DNA of 35,136 nucleotides from Candidatus Omnitrophota bacterium (GTDB taxonomy: Bacteria; Omnitrophota; Gorgyraeia; 1-14-0-20-64-10). The position numbers were made by a program, and so were the translations under genes. The stretch is taken from contig JACQCH010000018.1 in assembly GCA_016201735.1 (NCBI GenBank), positions 1-35,136 on the forward strand, in the 5' to 3' direction. Shown piece after piece: positions 25,523 through 33,024 of this stretch. Position 1 is the first letter of the stretch, and each line of letters opens with the position of its first letter. The notes beneath the pieces are model-generated. The model was not told the DNA's origin, searched no databases, and worked only from the letters and a program-made list of their open reading frames with translations.

Positions 25523-27628
25523 ATGCTGTTCGTCATTTTCCTCTGGCACATGCATCAGCCCTGGACTCTGGATCCCGATGGAGAAGGATTTCTCCTTCCC
25601 TGGGTCCGGCTCCACGGGACGAAGGATTACCTGGACATGGCCCACCTTCTCAAGGAATTTCCAAGAATCCATGGGGTGATCAACACAACCCCCTGCCTTT
25701 TGGAGCAGGTCCAGTTGTACGGCCAGGGGGTTCAGACCGGCAAGCCGGTTCAGGATCGGCACCAAATTCTTTCCCGCAAGCCGGCTGAGGATCTGGCCCC
25801 GTCCGAAGTGGCCGAGCTGCTCCAGATCAGCTTTCTTGGATCTCCTGAAAGGATGATCCATCCCTATCCCCCCTATTACACCTTGATGGCCAAGGCCCAG
25901 AGGAAGCAGGTTTTCTCCGCTCAGGAGTTGAGAGATCTGCAGGTCTGGTCGAACCTGGTCTGGATGGATCCCCGGTGGGGCAGGGATTTTCCCTGGGTCG
26001 CCGAGCTTGCGGCCAAGGGTTCTTCCTTTACGGAAGGGGAGAAAGAGGAGCTCTTAAAGCTTCAGATGGAGCTGTTGGCCAAGATCATTCCGGCTTACCG
26101 GGCCCTTCAGGAGTCGGGTCAAGTGGAGTTAAGCACATCTCCCTGGGCTCATCCGATCCTTCCGTTATTGGCCGACACCGACGTGATTCGCCAGACGAAT
26201 CCAGGAATGTTGCCGCCTGCCGAGCGATTTCAATTCCTGGAGGACGTGGCTTGGCACTTAAAGGCCGCAGCGGAGCAGTACGCGAATTGGTTTGGTCGGT
26301 CCCCGAAGGGCCTTTGGCCGTCGGAGGGATCCTTAAGCCAAACCGTCTTGCCGGAGGTAGCCAAGGCGGGCTTTCACTGGGCGGCGACCGATGAGGAGCT
26401 TCTCTGGAAATCGCTGGACTCCTCTTCCCACGATCTTCCGTCGAGGGCTGCCCTTTACCAGCCTTACCGAGTTCCGCTGGGGGATCGGAGCCTGACCCTT
26501 CTCTTTCGGGACCATCTGCTCTCCGATCTGATCGGTTTCGTCTACAGCGGATGGCCCGCGCAGAAAGCAGTGGATGATTTCACCGCTCGTCTGCGCGGTA
26601 TTGAGAGATCCATTCCATCCCAAGCTCCGGGCCTCGTCCTGGTGGCTCTGGATGGAGAGAATCCCTGGGAATTTTATCCGGAAGATGGGGAGCCGTTCTT
26701 GAGGGCCCTCTATCAGGGCTTAAGTCAAGAGGAGTCGATCCGGTGCGTCACGGCATCTGAGTTCCTGGAAAAATACCCGGCGCAAAATGAGCTGAAGGGT
26801 CTAAGTCCCGGCTCCTGGATTCGGGGAGAGTTTTCTACCTGGATCGGGCACGAACCTCAAAATCGGGCTTGGGAGGAACTTGCCAAGGTAAGGCGGCTGA
26901 TCGGCCCACAAGCATCCAAAGCGATCGCCGTTGCAGAAGGGAGCGACTGGTTCTGGTGGCTTGGTCCCGAGCACAGCTCTCCCCAAGATCCGATTTTTGA
27001 GGTGATCTTTCGGTCCTATTTAAAGAACGCCTACCGAACGGCGGGAGAAACAGCTCCTCCCTCTCTGGAGGAGCCGCTCAAGCCTTTTTCTTTCCCCGTG
27101 ACGGCTCCGGGGGGCTTGATCACGCCCGCCGTGGATGGAGAGATCAGTTCTTATTTTGAATGGCTCCAGGCGGGAGAGGTGGAGTTGACTCACACCGGAT
27201 CCGCCATGGCCCGGGCCAAACCAGTCTTCTCTAAGTTTTGGTGGGGGTGGGATGCTTCTTGTTTGTATTTCCGGCTGGATCCGACGGGATCATTGCGGGA
27301 GCTGAATGTCGAAGTGACTCTCCACGACCCTCATTTTCAGGTGAAGTTTGCGTTGAATCGGGGTATTGTAAAAGGGCCGCTCGGGCCAATCCTGGCTGCG
27401 GCTAAAGGAGGCCGCACCATTTCTAATCTCCAGGTCATGGCGGCGGCTGGAAAGATCCTGGAGATTGGCATCCCTCTTCATTTGACAGGGGTTTCGCGGG
27501 AGGAGAAGTTGAAACTTACGATTCTTGTTGAACAAGAAGGAGGAATTCTTGAACGATATCCGGAACATGGTCAATTATCGCTCACCCTGCCGGATCCACT
27601 GGCGGGCGCTGAGTTATGGAGTGCGTAA
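25523..27628 (+). CDS. glycoside hydrolase family 57 protein
   Basis: A GH57 enzyme, about 701 residues from ATG 25523. The family opening FLWHMHQPW is at the N-terminus. The expected catalytic nucleophile is Glu268 in GLWPSEGSLS, and the acid is Asp290 in WAATDEELL. VALDGENPWEFYPEDGEPFLRALY and GEFSTWIGHEPQNRAWEEL are also typical of the amylopullulanase-like branch. A C-terminal beta domain (from about residue 530) contains ISSYFEWLQAGEVEL and KFWWGWDASCLYFRLDPTG. It probably acts on alpha-glucans, but substrate is inferred. GTG 25508 would add five residues overlapping the terminator, so ATG is preferred. No signal peptide is present, so it is probably cytoplasmic. The segment ILAAAKGGRTISNLQV matches an antisense copy of the repeat found in glyS and rsmE. 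Confidence 0.9.
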   Translation: MLFVIFLWHMHQPWTLDPDGEGFLLPWVRLHGTKDYLDMAHLLKEFPRIHGVINTTPCLLEQVQLYGQGVQTGKPVQDRHQILSRKPAEDLAPSEVAELLQISFLGSPERMIHPYPPYYTLMAKAQRKQVFSAQELRDLQVWSNLVWMDPRWGRDFPWVAELAAKGSSFTEGEKEELLKLQMELLAKIIPAYRALQESGQVELSTSPWAHPILPLLADTDVIRQTNPGMLPPAERFQFLEDVAWHLKAAAEQYANWFGRSPKGLWPSEGSLSQTVLPEVAKAGFHWAATDEELLWKSLDSSSHDLPSRAALYQPYRVPLGDRSLTLLFRDHLLSDLIGFVYSGWPAQKAVDDFTARLRGIERSIPSQAPGLVLVALDGENPWEFYPEDGEPFLRALYQGLSQEESIRCVTASEFLEKYPAQNELKGLSPGSWIRGEFSTWIGHEPQNRAWEELAKVRRLIGPQASKAIAVAEGSDWFWWLGPEHSSPQDPIFEVIFRSYLKNAYRTAGETAPPSLEEPLKPFSFPVTAPGGLITPAVDGEISSYFEWLQAGEVELTHTGSAMARAKPVFSKFWWGWDASCLYFRLDPTGSLRELNVEVTLHDPHFQVKFALNRGIVKGPLGPILAAAKGGRTISNLQVMAAAGKILEIGIPLHLTGVSREEKLKLTILVEQEGGILERYPEHGQLSLTLPDPLAGAELWSA
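27392..27436 (-). repeat. dispersed repeat in the GH57 gene (copy 2, inverted)
   Basis: On the minus strand this 45-nt stretch matches the glyS copy at about 38 of 45 positions, including the core GGAGGCCGCACCA read on the plus strand. It stays in frame, read on the strand opposite to the copies in glyS and rsmE. Confidence 0.7.
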
Positions 27629-28004
27629 GATAGGGAGTTGCTTCGTCGCAATGGCGGCAGCATCCTCAAGTTTGTTCCTTTCCGGCTGCAGCGAGGTCAA
27701 GACCCCGACGATCCAAGAGGCACTGACCCATCCGTTCGGGACCGGGGCTCCGTTCTCTCTGGGAACAAAGAAGGCCGAGATCCGAGAAGCATGGGGAGAG
27801 CCATCCAGCATGATCCCGCATGGGATCGATGAATTGGGCAATGTCCGGGAGGAATGGATCTACCACGGATGGCTGCCCGGTCTGCCGATCGATCACGAGT
27901 ATATCGCCAGGACAAAACATCTTTTCTTTGAAGGAGATAACCTCGTCAACTGGAAGACAGAGGCCCCTCCGGCGCCGCAGTCCCCAGGCACTGAGTCGAA
28001 GTAA
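27621..28004 (+). CDS. small SmpA/BamE-like lipoprotein
   Basis: A protein of about 127 residues. From GTG 27621 it reads MRKIGSCFVAMAAASSSLFLSGC, a complete lipoprotein signal with lipidated Cys23. The later ATG 27651 would give a signal too short and without positive charge. The mature part has FSLGTKKAEIREAWGEPSSMI and VREEWIYHGW, similar to the SmpA/OmlA (BamE) pattern of a helix, G-x-P and a W-x-Y strand. BamE helps assemble outer-membrane barrels, but this match is by eye only. It overlaps the GH57 stop by 8 nt and lies 12 nt before rsmE, so it belongs to that transcript. Confidence 0.68.
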   Translation: MRKIGSCFVAMAAASSSLFLSGCSEVKTPTIQEALTHPFGTGAPFSLGTKKAEIREAWGEPSSMIPHGIDELGNVREEWIYHGWLPGLPIDHEYIARTKHLFFEGDNLVNWKTEAPPAPQSPGTESK

Positions 28005-28016
28005 GAGCTGGCTCTG

Positions 28017-28823
28017 ATGCTCGTGATTCGCTGCTACCTGCCGTCAGAGGCCTGGGATCAGCCGTCCGTCCGTATTGACGGCCCCCAAGCCCATCATCTT
28101 CTTCACGTTCTCCGAGTCAAGTCCGGGTCGGTCCTAGTCTGTTTCGACGGGCAGGGTCATGAGGCGGCCGCCACAGTCCAGGAGGTCTCCCGGAAGGATC
28201 TCCGGATCAAGCTGGGGGAGCGTTCCGCCCTTCCCTCGCCGCCCTGGACGATTACCCTGGCGGTTGGGATTCCTAAGAAAGGAAAGTTTGATCAGATTGT
28301 CAATGAAGCGACTCAACTGGGGGTGGACCGGATCGTCCCACTCCTGACGGCCCGGGGGGTCGTCAAGGTTCCAGACCGCTCTGCGGTTTCCTCTAACCGC
28401 AGCCACGACTCAGAGCTTACAAGTGGTGCGGTTTCCTCTAACCGCAGCCACGCCCGCTGGGTCCAGATCTCGATCGAAGCCGGAAAGCAGTCCGGGGTTG
28501 GCCGTCTGCCGGCGATCCAACCGGCCACCTCCTGGGAGACGATGATGGGCTCCATAGGCAGCTACGATGCGGCGCTGATTGCGACTCTTCAAGGGCCCCA
28601 TGAGTCGTTCGGATCTCTTCTCTCGGGTAGAACTCCGCACAGGGTACTGCTTCTTATCGGGCCGGAAGGGGATTTTACCGAGGAGGAGATCCGGCAGGCC
28701 CTGCGGGCCGGAGCCCACCGGATCTCTCTCGGTGCTGGTGTGCTTCGGTGCGAGACCGCGGCCGTGGCTGCGGTCAGCGTCGTCTCCTTCCTCCTTCGGG
28801 AGGGAAAGAAGGGCCAGGGATGA
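28017..28823 (+). CDS. rsmE: 16S rRNA m3U1498 methyltransferase RsmE
   Basis: An SPOUT-fold methyltransferase that modifies U1498 of 16S rRNA using S-adenosylmethionine, 268 residues. The N-terminal PUA-like part includes GPQAHHLLHVLRVKSGSVLVCFDGQG. The knot region has AVGIPKKGKFDQIVNEATQLGVDRIVPLLTARGVV, LLIGPEGDFTEEEI and ISLGAGVLRCETAAVAAVSVV, all family marks. Between VPDR and ARWVQISIEAGKQSG lies an extra stretch of about 25 residues (SAVSSNRSHDSELTSG...), encoded by one full and one partial copy of a dispersed repeat. Without it, length returns to the usual 240-245. Whether the loop is tolerated cannot be judged, but the frame is intact. Confidence 0.92.
   Translation: MLVIRCYLPSEAWDQPSVRIDGPQAHHLLHVLRVKSGSVLVCFDGQGHEAAATVQEVSRKDLRIKLGERSALPSPPWTITLAVGIPKKGKFDQIVNEATQLGVDRIVPLLTARGVVKVPDRSAVSSNRSHDSELTSGAVSSNRSHARWVQISIEAGKQSGVGRLPAIQPATSWETMMGSIGSYDAALIATLQGPHESFGSLLSGRTPHRVLLLIGPEGDFTEEEIRQALRAGAHRISLGAGVLRCETAAVAAVSVVSFLLREGKKGQG
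28382..28454 (+). repeat. dispersed repeat in rsmE (copies 3a partial, 3b full)
   Basis: A 26-nt perfect direct repeat beginning TGCGGTTTCCTCTAACC occurs at 28382-28407 and again at 28427-28452, 45 nt apart (15 codons). The full copy 28407-28454 matches glyS 18414-18461. Each unit contains the TGCGG/CCGCA mini-hairpin. Confidence 0.85.
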
Positions 28824-28877
28824 GCTCGGAGTGCCTGATGGGGAAGTTATAAATTTTTCCGGTGGCACCCTTGACAT

Positions 28878-28907
28878 TTGACACATCCGTGTGCCATCCT
28901 TTGTTAT
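28878..28907 (+). promoter_or_regulatory. probable promoter of the c-di-GMP riboswitch operon
   Basis: TTGACA at 28878-28883 with TGTTAT at 28902-28907, spacer 18; the -10 matches 4 of 6. A second TTGACA overlaps 7 nt upstream (28871-28876). The predicted start near 28914 lies just before the aptamer. The stretch 28824-28877 holds no gene. Confidence 0.5.
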
Positions 28908-28928
28908 GGAAGGGACAATCGAGAGTCG

Positions 28929-29037
28929 GCACCACTGACAAAGGCTAACCACCGGTAACGGTGGGGCGCAAAGCCACAGGCCCTGTGAGAGAAAACAAGG
29001 CGCTTGTCTCATGGGACGGCTGGGCTGCCAAAGGTGC
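28929..29037 (+). promoter_or_regulatory. c-di-GMP-I (GEMM) riboswitch aptamer
   Basis: The outer helix pairs GCACC (28929-28933) with GGTGC (29033-29037). The P2 hairpin CCACCG-GTAA-CGGTGG has a GNRA tetraloop. It is followed by the GEMM-type string GGGGCGCAAAGCCACAGG, and the P3 arm ends in GGCTGGGCTGCC, the usual tetraloop-receptor side. These elements in this order are diagnostic of the cyclic di-GMP class I riboswitch. The call is from recalled consensus, not a covariance search. Confidence 0.88.
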
Positions 29038-29042
29038 AAGAG

Positions 29043-29090
29043 ACGCCTGAGGGTGTCATGGTGGGAAGCCCCCTTCAGGCGTTTCTTTTA
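29043..29090 (+). terminator. intrinsic terminator, riboswitch expression platform
   Basis: The stem ACGCCTGAGGG (29043-29053) pairs with CCCTTCAGGCGT (29071-29082), followed by TTTCTTTTA. It lies 6 nt after the aptamer's closing helix and just before the first gene, so ligand binding probably decides read-through. Direction (on or off) is not clear because no explicit antiterminator could be drawn by eye. Confidence 0.82.
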
Positions 29091-29097
29091 GGGGCTA

Positions 29098-29463
29098 ATG
29101 ACAGAGATAAGAAAAGGGACGGAGGTCCGTTCTAAAATGAAAAGTCATGAGATGAAGGAGCAGGGCAAGCAGGTTCATCGGGTCGTTACCTTCTTGGATC
29201 GCCAGCAGGTGGATTTTCTGGACAAGCTGGGCAAGGATGCCCTTTTTTCGACGGGGGTAAAATTCCCTCGGACGCGGGTCATCTCAGCCCTGATTGATCT
29301 GCTGCGCAAGGCCGGCTTAAGCGGGGAGGGGTTAAGGTCCGAGCAGGATCTGGAGGAGCATTTGGTCAAGAAGCTGGCGGGCGGACTGCCGGAGGCCAAG
29401 CGCCTTGCGGGCGAACTGATGGAGGAGAACCGTGCGTCGAATTCCCCTCGAGTACGGGGATAA
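29098..29463 (+). CDS. putative ribbon-helix-helix DNA-binding protein
   Basis: The first gene behind the riboswitch, 121 residues from ATG 29098, or 108 from ATG 29137, which has GGAGG 11 nt upstream. The central part reads HRVVTFLDRQQVDFLDKLGKDALFSTGVKFPRTRVISALIDLLRKAGL. This fits a ribbon-helix-helix pattern: a short strand, a helix, a Gly turn, and a second helix beginning R-T-x-V-I-S-A-L-I. The C-terminal part is charged (SEQDLEEHLVKKL). It may be a transcription regulator or plasmid-addiction-like repressor; no named family is assigned. It overlaps the next gene by 32 nt, so the two are probably coupled. Confidence 0.7.
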   Translation: MTEIRKGTEVRSKMKSHEMKEQGKQVHRVVTFLDRQQVDFLDKLGKDALFSTGVKFPRTRVISALIDLLRKAGLSGEGLRSEQDLEEHLVKKLAGGLPEAKRLAGELMEENRASNSPRVRG

Positions 29464-29770
29464 TTTCCCTGTTCCCGCCGCAGGATCCTGGAATCCCACG
29501 GTCCCGTGGCGGTTTCCAAGGCATCAGGTCCGTTCGTCATCGCTGAAAGGTCGGTTGCTTCCCTGGGTGATGTTGGGATTGGGCGTGACATTGGGGGTGC
29601 TTTGGATGTGCTGCTGGAGAGTGGTCCCATCGGCGGGTGAGGTGGGTTCGTTGAAGGGGTTGTCGGTCGAAAAGCCGGGGGCGGCGATTGTGCCGTGGGC
29701 TCCTTCCGGGCAGCCGTCGGAGGGGATCCGTCGAACCCATCCGAAAAAGTTGAGGAGCCGGTTCGTCTGA
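29432..29770 (+). CDS. uncharacterised single-pass membrane protein
   Basis: A 112-residue protein starting at GTG 29432, preceded by GGAGGAG at ideal spacing. The first 40 residues are polar and basic with several aromatic and proline residues. One membrane helix follows (LLPWVMLGLGVTLGVLWMCCW), and the rest is Pro/Ser/Gly-rich with a basic end (HPKKLRSRF). The likely topology is N-terminus inside, but this is weakly based. It lies inside the riboswitch operon between the ribbon-helix-helix-like gene and the 245-residue protein gene. No similarity is recognised. The good ribosome site and the overlap with neighbours are the main support. Confidence 0.6.
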   Translation: MRRIPLEYGDNFPVPAAGSWNPTVPWRFPRHQVRSSSLKGRLLPWVMLGLGVTLGVLWMCCWRVVPSAGEVGSLKGLSVEKPGAAIVPWAPSGQPSEGIRRTHPKKLRSRFV

Positions 29771-29775
29771 AGGCG

Positions 29776-30513
29776 ATGTCATTTGACCTGGATACTCCTT
29801 ACTATCAAATTCCCGGTTCGCACCCGGAGGCCACTTTCGGAGCGATCATGGAGATCCTGTTGAAGACCCGGCTTAAACTGCATCTGGAGACCAACCGGGA
29901 ATTGTACGATGAGGATGTCAATGCCTATTTGGCCGGGTTGCTCGTTTCCTACATCGACCCCCAGTATCTTCATGCAATCTCCGAAGTCCTTTCCGCGTAT
30001 GACATCGATATCTTCCAGGCGGTCGCCCGCACGGAGGATCGATATCAGGCGTATTGGATTTACAAGGTGAATGCCGATGACCTCCTAATTTCCGTGGGGC
30101 TCTTCCGGAAATTTGAACAGCAGCCGAAGGGACAATTGGTCCGGATGAAGCGGTATTATTCTTCCGCTTCCGGGTATCAGAGAAAGATCTACGGCAAGAC
30201 CACGGCGGTGGGAGAGATTCAGACGAAACTGGCCGAATGGACGGAACGGTACCTGGCGATTCTGGCCGGGGCCCGGCAGGATTACATGCATTTTGTCGGG
30301 CATCGAATCACCTCGGAGGAGCTGGCCTCCCTTGAGAAAAGGCTTCCCCTTTCGAAGATGCAGGATGAATTCCTGGATCTTTACTCCACCTGGCTTAAAG
30401 GGGCCCGGGATCCGGCCTTGCGTCAGCGCCTCCTTGAGCTTCTTGAAAGGATTAAAATTCAAGACCCGACTTTCCCAGCCGACCGGCTGAAGATTTTTTT
30501 GACCTCACCTTGA
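29776..30513 (+). CDS. uncharacterised protein of the c-di-GMP riboswitch operon
   Basis: A soluble, mainly helical protein of 245 residues from ATG 29776; the frame is open back to 29695, but MSFDLDTPYYQIPGSHPEATFG looks like a natural N-terminus and AAGG precedes it. Visible features are an N-terminal helix pair (FGAIMEILLKTRLKLHLETNRELYDEDVNAYLAGLLVSYI), a mixed middle part with QAYWIYKVNADDLLISVGLFRKF, and a long helical C-terminal half with LAEWTERYLAILAGARQDYMHFVGHR. There is no signal peptide or membrane segment. No family was recognised. Its stop overlaps the next promoter, so the riboswitch operon probably ends here, although no terminator is seen. Confidence 0.8.
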   Translation: MSFDLDTPYYQIPGSHPEATFGAIMEILLKTRLKLHLETNRELYDEDVNAYLAGLLVSYIDPQYLHAISEVLSAYDIDIFQAVARTEDRYQAYWIYKVNADDLLISVGLFRKFEQQPKGQLVRMKRYYSSASGYQRKIYGKTTAVGEIQTKLAEWTERYLAILAGARQDYMHFVGHRITSEELASLEKRLPLSKMQDEFLDLYSTWLKGARDPALRQRLLELLERIKIQDPTFPADRLKIFLTSP

Positions 30514-30539
30514 CAGTTTGAGCAAAGATCAGGTATACT
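30510..30539 (+). promoter_or_regulatory. strong sigma-70 promoter upstream of cvpA-dnaG-rpoD
   Basis: TTGACA at 30510-30515 and TATACT at 30534-30539 with an 18-nt spacer, a near-consensus pair. The predicted start near 30546 gives a leader of about 36 nt to the conserved CvpA N-terminus. It probably drives cvpA, dnaG and rpoD. Confidence 0.8.
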
Positions 30540-30581
30540 TCCTTTGAAAGCGTTCCCACAAAAAATTAGCGGTGAACTCCT

Positions 30582-31106
30582 ATCAATCGATTTAACTGGG
30601 TCGACGTTCTCTCCATAATCCTTTTGTTTAGAATGGGTTACATCGGTTTCCAGCTTGGGCTTTGGATGGAACTGGTGAAGCTGGGAAGTCTGCTGGCGGG
30701 GTTCTTTGTGAGCTTTCGATATTATCAGGAGTTGGGGGATTGGCTGGCCCAGCGGACGTTCCTGGGGATTGAGTGGGCGGCGGCTTTGGCGATGGCGGTC
30801 CTCTTAGGGGCGGTTAGTTTTGGATGCATCTTGGTGGGTAAGTTTCTGGAGCGGTTTGTTCAGGTCTCCTTTCAGCAGAAATTGAATAAAGCGGGAGGAT
30901 TGTTCGTGGGGTTTTTGAGGGGGGTCCTGATCACGAGCGTGATCCTGGTCGTCTGCCAGCAGCTCCCGTCGGCTTCTTTGAACGCGTCGATTCAGGAACA
31001 TTCCTTCAGCGGCCATCTGATTTCCAGGGTGGCGCCGGTGGTCTACGACGCGTTGACTCCACTGGCCTCGCGTCTGATGGGAATCTTTCGGGGGCATACG
31101 CCGTGA
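30582..31106 (+). CDS. cvpA: CvpA-family membrane protein, start codon unclear
   Basis: A four-helix inner-membrane protein of the CvpA (colicin V production) family, linked to envelope stress and virulence but without known activity. The family N-terminus FNWVDVLSIILL lies at 30591 onward, followed by MGYIGFQLGLWMELVKLGSLLAGFFVSF and GFLRGVLITSVILVV. No ATG, GTG or TTG precedes this block in frame after the stop at 30573. The only option in place is ATC at 30582, with GGTGA 6 nt upstream. The first standard start is TTG 30624, which would delete most of the first helix. I chose 30582 (174 residues); a sequencing error is an alternative. The stop borders a palindromic element leading into dnaG. 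Confidence 0.82.
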   Translation: MNRFNWVDVLSIILLFRMGYIGFQLGLWMELVKLGSLLAGFFVSFRYYQELGDWLAQRTFLGIEWAAALAMAVLLGAVSFGCILVGKFLERFVQVSFQQKLNKAGGLFVGFLRGVLITSVILVVCQQLPSASLNASIQEHSFSGHLISRVAPVVYDALTPLASRLMGIFRGHTP

Positions 31107-31244
31107 CCCCGCCCCTCCGGAGTATGCCCTCGGCAGAGGGGGTGAATTCTTTAAGATTTCGGGAAAGAGCCGAGGGCATCTGTGCCTTCGGCACAGCGGT
31201 TCCATCCCTGCAGGGATGGAACCGGAACTCCGGAGGGGCGGGGT
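31106..31244. repeat. cruciform-like palindromic element between cvpA and dnaG
   Basis: Perfect 18-bp outer arms (ACCCCGCCCCTCCGGAGT at 31106-31123, its complement at 31227-31244). Inside lie a 10-bp pair ATGCCCTCGG (31124-31133) with CCGAGGGCAT (31170-31179), the hairpin CTGTGCC-TTC-GGCACAG (31180-31196), and a 26-nt perfect palindrome centred on CTGCAG (31198-31223). Together they make a branched fold. The right arm supplies GGAGGGG upstream of the dnaG GTG start. Confidence 0.9.
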
Positions 31245-33024
31245 GATTCCTGAACGGACACTTCAGGAGATTCAGGAACGTCTTGATATCGTCGAGGTGA
31301 TCGGCGGGTACGTTCCCTTGAAGAAGGTGGGGCGGAACTTCAAGGCCCTCTGTCCGTTTCATCCGGAGAAGACCCCTTCCTTCATCATCTATACGCAGAA
31401 ACAGATCTACATCTGTTTCGGCTGCCACGCGGGAGGGGATCTGATCTCCTTCGTCATGAAGCATGAGCAGATGGAGTTCATGGAGGCGGTTCGCCTGCTG
31501 GCCGAAAAGGCGGGGGTCTCTCTCCCCTCATCGGGCGGCGGCCGTTCCTCTTCGGTGCATCCGGAGCTGTACCGGGCCCACGAGGTGGCGGCCCGTTATT
31601 ACAGCGATTTGCTGCTGACGGCTCCGGAGGCGGAGCCGGCCCGCGCCTACTTGGCGAAAAGGGGGCTCGAGAGGGCGACATGGGAAACCTTCTCCATCGG
31701 GTATGCTCCTAATCGCTGGGATGGATTCCTGACGCGGGCGCAGGAAGAAGGATTGACGCCCGAGCACCTCGAACGGGCGGGGCTGGTGGTTCCCCGCGAA
31801 GGAAAAGGAGCCGGGTTTTACGACCGGTTTCGGGATCGGGTGATCTTTCCGATCGGGGACAGCCGGGGCAGGGTGATCGCTTTCGGCGGCCGGGTCCTGC
31901 ACGATGAGGCAGGCCCCAAATACATGAATTCGCCGGAGACGCCTCTGTACACCAAGGGGCGGGTTCTTTACGGGCTTCACCTGGCGGCGGGTCAAATTCG
32001 GGAGCAGGATTTCTGCATGGTGGTGGAGGGCTACATGGATTTGGTGACCCTCCACCAGCATGGGATCCGAAATGTGGTGGCATCGATGGGGACGAACCTC
32101 ACCGAGTCCCAGGTGCAGCTGATCCGCAAGATGACGCGCCACGTGGTGATGGTTTACGATGGAGATTACGCGGGGCAGATGGCCACCCTGCGGGGCCTGG
32201 ACCTGTTCCTCGAGGCGGAGATGCGGGTCAAGGTGGCGGATCTGCCCAGCGGGTTCGATCCTGACTCCTTGATCAAGGCCAAGGGAGTTCAGGCGATGAT
32301 CGAGGCGATCCAGAAATCCCAGGACCTCTTTGACTACAAGCTGGGGCTCTTGAAGCGCCGGTTTGATCCGAGAGAGAGTGAAGGCCGCGTCCGGATCTGC
32401 GAGGAGATGCTCCCGACGATCAAGCGGGTTCCGAATACGATCCAGCGGGGGGAATACGTCAAGCGGTTAAGCGGCCTGCTGGAGGTGGAGGAATCGCTGC
32501 TGTGGACGGAGATGAATCGGATCAAGCCCAATTCTTCCTGGAAGCCGGCGGCGGTGGCCGGTGCGCAGGCCGAGGTCGTTATGACGGCTGAAGAGTTGAT
32601 GGTCGGTCTGCTGCTGGAAGACCCTCGTCGGGTTGCCCAGCTGACGGGGCGTTTAAAGAGCGAGCTTTTTCAAGATCCTCAGGTCCAGCAGTTGGTCGCC
32701 TGGATGATCAAGCGTTATGAAGAGGGGAATCTTCCGAGCGATCATCAGGGGATTCTCAACAGCTTGCCCCGCGAGTCTTCCGGAGAATGGGAGAGCCGCA
32801 TGATCCGGTGGCTTGCCTGGGCGGACACAGTGGAAGACAAACAGCGGGCCTTGGAGGAAGTTCTCCTGCGGATTCAGAACCAGAGACGCCGGAACTCGTT
32901 GGAGAACCTCCAGGCATCCATCCGCCAGGCGGAGGCGGCGCGGGATGATTCCGCGGCGGCCCGGTTGATCTTGGAGTACAGCCGCTTGGTCAAAGCGGAC
33001 GCCACGGAATACGTCGAATCGTGA
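31243..33024 (+). CDS. dnaG: DNA primase
   Basis: Makes RNA primers for replication; 593 residues from GTG 31243, normal length. The zinc-binding domain shows the CHC2 ligands in [18 protein letters not shown]...CFGC. The RNA polymerase core has [23 protein letters not shown], and the Toprim motifs are [16 protein letters not shown] and [11 protein letters not shown]. The C-terminal helicase-binding part is helical. [26 protein letters not shown] matches family N-termini, so GTG 31243 is preferred over ATG 31216, which lies inside the palindrome. The ribosome site GGAGGGG is part of that palindrome. It overlaps rpoD by GTGA, the classic dnaG-rpoD pair of the macromolecular synthesis operon; rpsU is not present. 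Confidence 0.96.
   Translation: MIPERTLQEIQERLDIVEVIGGYVPLKKVGRNFKALCPFHPEKTPSFIIYTQKQIYICFGCHAGGDLISFVMKHEQMEFMEAVRLLAEKAGVSLPSSGGGRSSSVHPELYRAHEVAARYYSDLLLTAPEAEPARAYLAKRGLERATWETFSIGYAPNRWDGFLTRAQEEGLTPEHLERAGLVVPREGKGAGFYDRFRDRVIFPIGDSRGRVIAFGGRVLHDEAGPKYMNSPETPLYTKGRVLYGLHLAAGQIREQDFCMVVEGYMDLVTLHQHGIRNVVASMGTNLTESQVQLIRKMTRHVVMVYDGDYAGQMATLRGLDLFLEAEMRVKVADLPSGFDPDSLIKAKGVQAMIEAIQKSQDLFDYKLGLLKRRFDPRESEGRVRICEEMLPTIKRVPNTIQRGEYVKRLSGLLEVEESLLWTEMNRIKPNSSWKPAAVAGAQAEVVMTAEELMVGLLLEDPRRVAQLTGRLKSELFQDPQVQQLVAWMIKRYEEGNLPSDHQGILNSLPRESSGEWESRMIRWLAWADTVEDKQRALEEVLLRIQNQRRRNSLENLQASIRQAEAARDDSAAARLILEYSRLVKADATEYVES

Noticed and set aside
24391-25551. 386-residue minus-strand frame opposite the barrel gene
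   Set aside because: It covers the signal-peptide barrel gene and its terminator in antisense; the plus strand has promoter, signal sequence and C-terminal Phe.
28382-28454. CRISPR array, suggested by regular direct repeats
   Set aside because: There are only two copies inside a coding gene, no spacers of array type and no cas genes in the window.
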